64,000 bases of DNA. Source: Saccharothrix longispora. Its GTDB lineage: Bacteria > Actinomycetota > Actinomycetes > Mycobacteriales > Pseudonocardiaceae. The position numbers and the translations under genes are program-made. Shown in pieces: positions 58,974 to 64,000 of the stretch (within the stretch, counting starts at the first letter, position 1; each line of letters starts with the position of its first letter). The DNA lies in the NCBI RefSeq assembly GCF_030852425.1, contig NZ_NSDM01000005.1, positions 1 through 64,000 of the forward strand. Reading direction: 5' to 3'. The notes below the pieces were generated by a model. That model searched no databases and was not told the DNA's origin. It saw nothing but the letters and a program-made list of their open reading frames with translations.

Positions 58974-59717
58974 ATGATCCCCCGCGCCCGCACGCCCCGG
59001 CTTGGGCCGATCGACCGAACCCGCCACCGGCCGGCCGACCCGAAAGCGCTGGTAGAACACCACCGCCGCTGGTACGTCGACCACGGGACGACGGTGGAGA
59101 TCGCGTGCGACGAATCCGGCTCCGAGGGCGAGAAGCCCGTCGGCGGGGTCACCGCCGTGTTCGCCCACGCCGCCGTCCGCCTCGACCTCGCCACCGCCGA
59201 GGAGTACAAGGCCGACCACGTCCGGCGCACCCGCAACCGCGCCGCCCTCATGTGGCTCCTCGGTACCAGCGGTCCCATCCACGGGCGCGGCCACGTGCAA
59301 CTGGTCGACAAGCGACTCCTCCTCACCGCACGCGTCGCCGCCGTCTACGGCCACCCGCCCACCGGTGAACCGGGGCCCTACAACGACGCCCTGCGCGCCC
59401 GCGGCCCCCGCGGCGCACTCGACCCGCTGTTCCCCGCCGTCGTGCGCGCCGTCCTGCACGACCACCACCCCTCCCTCATCGGGAAGCTCCAGCAGGTCGC
59501 GCCCGGTCTGCGCAACCTGACCCCCGTCGCCTCCCCCACCGACGCCCGCGTCCGGGTCGCCGACTTCCTCGCCGGCATCGCCCGCCGCACCGCCGAGGAG
59601 GAGCTGCACGGCAGGCGTGACGACGAGGTCGTCGCACTCCTGTGCCCGTACGTCTTCGGCGACCTGGGCCGCCCTCGTCCCCCGTCGAATGGTTCGTTTC
59701 GGATGACACTGAAATAA
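58974..59717 (+). CDS. DUF3800-like protein
   Basis: A 247-residue protein. VEIACDESGSEGEKPVGG with the acidic pair, then FAHAAVRLDL, HVQLVDKRLLLTARVAAVYG and a final helical part fit the DUF3800 group, an RNase H-like fold of unknown function often near mobile or defence genes. The first 40 residues are Arg/Pro-rich and may be upstream of the true start; a GTG at about 59092 begins immediately before the conserved strand. A hairpin follows the stop. Confidence 0.7.
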   Translation: MIPRARTPRLGPIDRTRHRPADPKALVEHHRRWYVDHGTTVEIACDESGSEGEKPVGGVTAVFAHAAVRLDLATAEEYKADHVRRTRNRAALMWLLGTSGPIHGRGHVQLVDKRLLLTARVAAVYGHPPTGEPGPYNDALRARGPRGALDPLFPAVVRAVLHDHHPSLIGKLQQVAPGLRNLTPVASPTDARVRVADFLAGIARRTAEEELHGRRDDEVVALLCPYVFGDLGRPRPPSNGSFRMTLK

Positions 59718-59737
59718 TCGCGAAAATCGGGACCACT

Positions 59738-59760
59738 GGTCCGTCCTTTCAGGACGGACC
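59738..59760. terminator. Perfect hairpin after the DUF3800-like gene
   Basis: GGTCCGTCCT (59738-59747) and AGGACGGACC (59751-59760) pair over TTC. It can end the transcript of the gene upstream. It lies directly before the promoter of the LLM gene, so an operator role is also possible. Confidence 0.6.
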
Positions 59761-59764
59761 ATGC

Positions 59765-59795
59765 TTGACCCGGAGCGCGCTCCAGGCACTAGCGT
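59765..59795 (+). promoter_or_regulatory. Promoter of the LLM oxidoreductase gene with internal palindrome
   Basis: TTGACC (59765-59770) and TAGCGT (59790-59795) are separated by 19 bases. A perfect 12-base palindrome, GGAGCGCGCTCC (59772-59783), lies between them, where a repressor could block polymerase. No regulator gene is adjacent. Confidence 0.5.
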
Positions 59796-59835
59796 CGCGA
59801 CCGTCGGTGACGAGCGGTGGAGAACGGAGCGCGAC

Positions 59836-60705
59836 GTGCGACTCGGGGTGCACATCAACCGGTTCAACCAGGACCCGCCCCTGCTCGGCCCCGGGTTGGC
59901 GGCCGCCTGCGCGGCGGCCGAGGAAGCCGGGGTCGGCTGGTTGTCGGTCATGGACCACTACTTCCAGATGGAGCAGAACGGCGGTGCCGAGGACGCGATG
60001 CTCGAGTGCTACACGACCCTCGGTTTCCTCGCCGCGCACACCTCGACGATCCGCCTCGGCGCGCTCGTCACGGGCGTCACCTACCGCCACCCCGGCCTGC
60101 TCGCCAAGATCGTCGCGACCCTGGACGTGCTGTCGGGCGGCCGGGCGACGCTCGGCATCGGCGCCGCCTGGTACGAGCGCGAGCACGTGGGCCTGGGTGT
60201 GCCGTTCCCGCCGCTCGCCGAGCGCTTCGAGCGCCTGGAGGAGGCGATCCGGATCTGCCTCCGGATGTGGGACCCGGCGGAGAACGGCCCGTTCGAGGGC
60301 AGGTACCACCGACTGGCCGAGACCCTGTGCGTGCCGGCGCCGGTGAGCGCGCCGCACCCGGAGATCATGATCGGCGGCAACGGCGAGCGGAAGACGCTGC
60401 GCCTGGTCGCCCGGTACGCCGACGCGTGCAACCTCCTCGTGGCGGAGCCCGCGGAGGTGGCGCACAAGCTCGACGTGCTGCGCCGCCACTGCGACGACCT
60501 GGGCCGCGACCACGGCGACATCCGCAAGACGGCGGTGCTCGTCGGCCCCGTCCCGCAGGAGGCCGACGCCCTGGCCGCGGACCTGGCGGGGTACGCGGAC
60601 CTCGGCCTCGACACCGTCGTGCTCAGGTCGCCGGACGGCGACCCGGCCTCGTGGATCGAGCGGGTGGTCGCCCCGAACACCGGGCGGTTCACCGGGGCAG
60701 GCTGA
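59836..60705 (+). CDS. LLM-class F420-dependent oxidoreductase
   Basis: A 289-residue luciferase-like monooxygenase-fold enzyme: RLGVHINRFNQD, ALVTGVTYRHPGLLAKIVATLDVLSGGRATLGIGAAWYE (conserved strand-helix order) and EIMIGGNGERKTLRLVARYADACN. These are typical of F420-dependent reductases/dehydrogenases, which suits an actinomycete. GGAG six bases before the GTG fits. Substrate unknown. An in-frame start at 59761 is less likely because it lies before the promoter. Confidence 0.9.
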   Translation: MRLGVHINRFNQDPPLLGPGLAAACAAAEEAGVGWLSVMDHYFQMEQNGGAEDAMLECYTTLGFLAAHTSTIRLGALVTGVTYRHPGLLAKIVATLDVLSGGRATLGIGAAWYEREHVGLGVPFPPLAERFERLEEAIRICLRMWDPAENGPFEGRYHRLAETLCVPAPVSAPHPEIMIGGNGERKTLRLVARYADACNLLVAEPAEVAHKLDVLRRHCDDLGRDHGDIRKTAVLVGPVPQEADALAADLAGYADLGLDTVVLRSPDGDPASWIERVVAPNTGRFTGAG

Positions 60706-60756
60706 CCGCCGGTCCGGCCCGACGACACCGCCGTGACGCACGCCACGCCTCTAGTT

Positions 60757-60804
60757 GTTGAAGTTTCAAATTAAAGCGCGCAGGCTCGTACTTGAAACTT
60801 CAAC
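60757..60804. promoter_or_regulatory. Twin MarR-type operators upstream of ribA
   Basis: GTTGAAGTTTCAA (60757-60769) and TTGAAACTTCAAC (60792-60804) are exact inverted repeats of each other, 13 bases each and 35 bases centre to centre. Each is itself nearly palindromic (TTGAA/TTCAA), a pattern often found for MarR regulators in actinomycetes. The second ends 14 bases before the ribA start, so the MarR protein encoded as third gene of the operon probably represses it. Confidence 0.7.
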
Positions 60805-60818
60805 ATCCGGAGGTCGGG

Positions 60819-61499
60819 ATGACGAGCACCGCGGTGGCCCCCGCGACACCGCCGAGCAGGCCGACCCCACCACCCGCTTCGGTGCGCACACGGGTCGTCG
60901 CGCCCCTGGCGTTCGCGGACGGGTACGGCACCGAGGCCGAGGTGTTCACCTTCACCGGCCTCGTCGACGGCCTGGAGCACCTCGCCCTGGGCCTCGGCGA
61001 CTGGCGTGCCGCGGTCGACCGCCCCTCCGGCGCACCCCTGGTCCGCCCGCACAGCGAGTGCCTGACCGGTGACGTGTTCGGCAGCCTGCGCTGCGACTGC
61101 GGCCCCCAGCTGCGCGAGGCGGTCGAGCGGATCGCCGACGCCGGCGGTCTCCTGCTGTACCTGCGGCAGGAGGGCCGGGGCATCGGTCTGTACGCCAAGC
61201 TCGACGCGTACGCGCTCCAGGACACCGGCCTGGACACCTACCAGGCGAACACCGCCCTCGGCCGCGGCGAGGACGAGCGCGACTACACGCCGGCCGCCCA
61301 GATGCTGCACGCGCTCGGCGCCGACCGGATCGCGCTGCTGAGCAACAACCCCGACAAGGCGGCCCAGCTCGACGCCCTCGGCGTGCGCGTCACCGAACGG
61401 GTCCACACCGGCGTGCACCTCTCCCCGGCGAACGCCCGCTACCTGGCCGCCAAGGTCGCGCACACCCACCACACCCTCGACCTGCCCGTCACCGGCTGA
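60819..61499 (+). CDS. ribA: GTP cyclohydrolase II (RibA)
   Basis: A 226-residue enzyme that opens GTP to 2,5-diamino-6-ribosylamino-pyrimidinone phosphate, the first riboflavin step. Marks are SECLTGDVFGSLRCDCG (three zinc cysteines), LRQEGRGIGLY and LLSNNPDKAAQLDALGV. It lacks the RibB domain usually fused in the housekeeping enzyme. GGAGG five bases before the ATG at 60819 fits. It is in an operon with a dioxygenase and a MarR regulator, so it is more likely a stress or specialised copy than the main riboflavin enzyme. Confidence 0.92.
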   Translation: MTSTAVAPATPPSRPTPPPASVRTRVVAPLAFADGYGTEAEVFTFTGLVDGLEHLALGLGDWRAAVDRPSGAPLVRPHSECLTGDVFGSLRCDCGPQLREAVERIADAGGLLLYLRQEGRGIGLYAKLDAYALQDTGLDTYQANTALGRGEDERDYTPAAQMLHALGADRIALLSNNPDKAAQLDALGVRVTERVHTGVHLSPANARYLAAKVAHTHHTLDLPVTG

Positions 61500-61519
61500 C
61501 CGCCCAGGAGCGCTCCCCC

Positions 61520-62413
61520 ATGACCACGACCACGGCCCGCGCCGACGCGCTCATCCCCGCGACGCACCCGTTCCGGCAGCACCTCGACCGCGTGGCCGCC
61601 CAGGACGCGACCGCGGCGCACCGACCGTGGACGCCGGCCGACGGACCGCTGCCCGCCCTCTACCTCAGCCACGGCGCGCCGCCGCTGTTCGAGGACGCGC
61701 CGTGGATGACCCGGCTGCACGCCTGGGCGCGCGACCTGCCCCGGCCGCGCGCCATCCTCATCGTCAGCGCGCACTGGGAGTCCGCCCCCCTGGCGATCAG
61801 CAGCAGCGCGGCGGGCACCGGGCTCGTCTACGACTTCGGCGGCTTCGACCCGCTGTACCACCGGATGCGCTACGACACCCCCGACGCCGGCGACCTCGCC
61901 CACCAGGTGGCCTCCCTCCTGCCGCGAGCGGTGCACGAGCACCGCGGCCGCGGCCTGGACCACGGCGCCTGGGTGCCGCTGAAGGTCATGTACCCGGAGG
62001 CCGACGTCCCGGTGGTCCAGCTCAGCATCCCGACCCACGACGCCACCGCGCTGCTGGCCCTGGGCGAACGCCTGCGCCCCCTGCGCGACCACGGCGTGCT
62101 GGTCATCGGCTCGGGCTTCATGACCCACGGCCTGCCGTTCCTCACCCGCGACATGGTCGTCGACGGCGCCGTCCCCGGCTGGTCCGCGGACTTCGACGCC
62201 TGGGCCGCCGACGCCCTGGCCCGCGGCGACGTCGACGAACTGGCGGCCTTCCGCGACCGCGCACCGGGCATGCCCTACGCCCACCCCACCGTCGAGCACT
62301 TCACGCCGCTGTTCATCACCCTCGGTGCCGCCACCGACCCGACCGCGCCCGTCGACACCACGATCGAGGGATACATGATGGGGCTGGCCAAGCGATCCTT
62401 CCAGACCACATGA
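61520..62413 (+). CDS. DODA-type (LigB-family) extradiol dioxygenase
   Basis: A 297-residue class III extradiol ring-cleavage enzyme similar to 4,5-DOPA dioxygenase (YgiD): LYLSHGAPP, IVSAHWES, GLDHGAWVPL and VIGSGFMTHGL give the metal-binding and catalytic histidines. The natural substrate of bacterial members is often not known; catechols are expected. It follows ribA by 20 bases and its stop overlaps marR (ATGA). Confidence 0.9.
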   Translation: MTTTTARADALIPATHPFRQHLDRVAAQDATAAHRPWTPADGPLPALYLSHGAPPLFEDAPWMTRLHAWARDLPRPRAILIVSAHWESAPLAISSSAAGTGLVYDFGGFDPLYHRMRYDTPDAGDLAHQVASLLPRAVHEHRGRGLDHGAWVPLKVMYPEADVPVVQLSIPTHDATALLALGERLRPLRDHGVLVIGSGFMTHGLPFLTRDMVVDGAVPGWSADFDAWAADALARGDVDELAAFRDRAPGMPYAHPTVEHFTPLFITLGAATDPTAPVDTTIEGYMMGLAKRSFQTT

Positions 62414-62865
62414 CCAGGTGGCTGTCCGAACCCGAACTCGACACCTGGATGAGCCTGACCAGGGTCCTGCTCCTGCTGCCCGCCGCGCTGGACCGCCAAC
62501 TGCGCGAGGACACCGGCGTCCCGCACGCGTACTACCAGGTCCTGGCCATCCTGAGCGACCAGCCGGACCGGTCCATGCGCATGACCGACCTGGCCAGGGT
62601 CACCGGAACGACCCCCAGCAGGCTCTCCCACGCCGTCGCCAGCCTCGAGCAGCGCGGCTGGGTCGAGCGCCGGGCGTGCCCGACCGATCGCCGCGGTCAG
62701 GTCGCCCGGCTCACCGACACCGGCCTGGCGGTCCTCGGAACCGCCGCGCCCGGCCACGTCGCCGAGGTCCGCCGGCTCGTCTTCGACCACCTCACCGACG
62801 ACGACGTCGCCCGGCTGAAGACCATCACGGACAAGATCGCCGACGCCCTGCCGCCGGGCGCCTGA
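62410..62865 (+). CDS. MarR-family regulator of the ribA-dioxygenase operon
   Basis: A 151-residue winged-helix regulator (YYQVLAILSDQPDRSMRMTD; TTPSRLSHAVASLEQRGWVERR; DRRGQVARLTDTG). It is the last gene of the operon and most likely binds the twin inverted repeats at 60757-60804. MarR proteins next to catechol-handling enzymes often respond to quinones or phenols through ligand or cysteine chemistry; only one cysteine is present (RRACPTD), so quinone sensing at Cys is possible. Confidence 0.9.
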   Translation: MTRWLSEPELDTWMSLTRVLLLLPAALDRQLREDTGVPHAYYQVLAILSDQPDRSMRMTDLARVTGTTPSRLSHAVASLEQRGWVERRACPTDRRGQVARLTDTGLAVLGTAAPGHVAEVRRLVFDHLTDDDVARLKTITDKIADALPPGA

Positions 62866-62883
62866 CCCCTCGGCCGGGTCCGC

Positions 62884-64000
<1,117 letters not shown>

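Noticed and set aside
60751-60818. FMN riboswitch in front of ribA
   Set aside because: The leader is short and holds two inverted protein-binding sites; none of the conserved FMN-element helices is seen.

Overview
The window is high-GC DNA with many GTG starts, four-base stop/start overlaps, -10 boxes placed 7-8 bases before start codons (leaderless transcripts), a mycofactocin/F420-style enzyme complement (an LLM oxidoreductase) and regulators of the CGNR, MocR, NarL and MarR types. This points to a filamentous actinomycete, most likely of the Pseudonocardiales (Saccharothrix/Actinosynnema/Lentzea-like); that placement is inference. No tRNA, rRNA, CRISPR array or intact transposase was seen. 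The first gene (DUF222/HNH remnant) and the last (rtcB) run off the ends.

Region by region. 1-6217: a decayed DUF222/HNH gene, then a compact metabolite cluster: an ATP-grasp peptide ligase of the pheganomycin type reads right, and an Fe(II)/2-oxoglutarate amino-acid hydroxylase, a GFA/CENP-V zinc protein, a PatB-type PLP lyase and an MFS exporter read left. 6318-10380: an RpiR-regulated catabolic operon (MFS permease, free-standing GAF protein, amidohydrolase) with a palindromic operator. 10424-15237: TetR with a divergent membrane protein, a NarL-type two-component pair, and an alpha/beta hydrolase. 14578-20414: a five-gene operon linked by four GTGA overlaps: two unrecognised proteins, a TPR protein, a CHAT caspase-like protease and a TVP38-like membrane protein. 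This is the best candidate for an undescribed conflict or signalling system.

20496-28990: secreted or membrane proteins, a SodC-like lipoprotein, a Tat-exported six-cysteine protein with a MauD-like thioredoxin and a polytopic membrane protein, and a large subtilase. 29011-30601: an ArsR/AHSA1 pair behind a perfect tandem operator, then DUF899. 30609-33632: a signalling block (two roadblock-like proteins, ECF sigma factor with a membrane partner, RsbW-like kinase, STAS antagonist). 33676-37643: two EamA exporters, each divergent from its regulator (CGNR, MocR).

38247-47460: a polymorphic toxin locus. A 2,596-residue RHS protein ends in a GIY-YIG/URI-fold nuclease and is followed by overlapping Imm26 immunity and DyP-type peroxidase genes. 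Seven near-identical 109-residue repeats, each with a Cys-Cys pair, lie in its N-terminal half. 47879-52510: PAP2 phosphatase, a choice-of-anchor-B protein, and a MerR regulator fused to a sliding-clamp-like domain. 52556-52925: an SMR (Gdx/SugE) guanidinium exporter behind a clear guanidine-III riboswitch. 53240-59717: oxidoreductase with Lrp regulator, small proteins, thioesterase, methyltransferase, CysQ-like phosphatase and a DUF3800-like protein. 59836-62865: an LLM oxidoreductase, then a ribA/DODA-dioxygenase/marR operon behind twin MarR operators, and finally rtcB.
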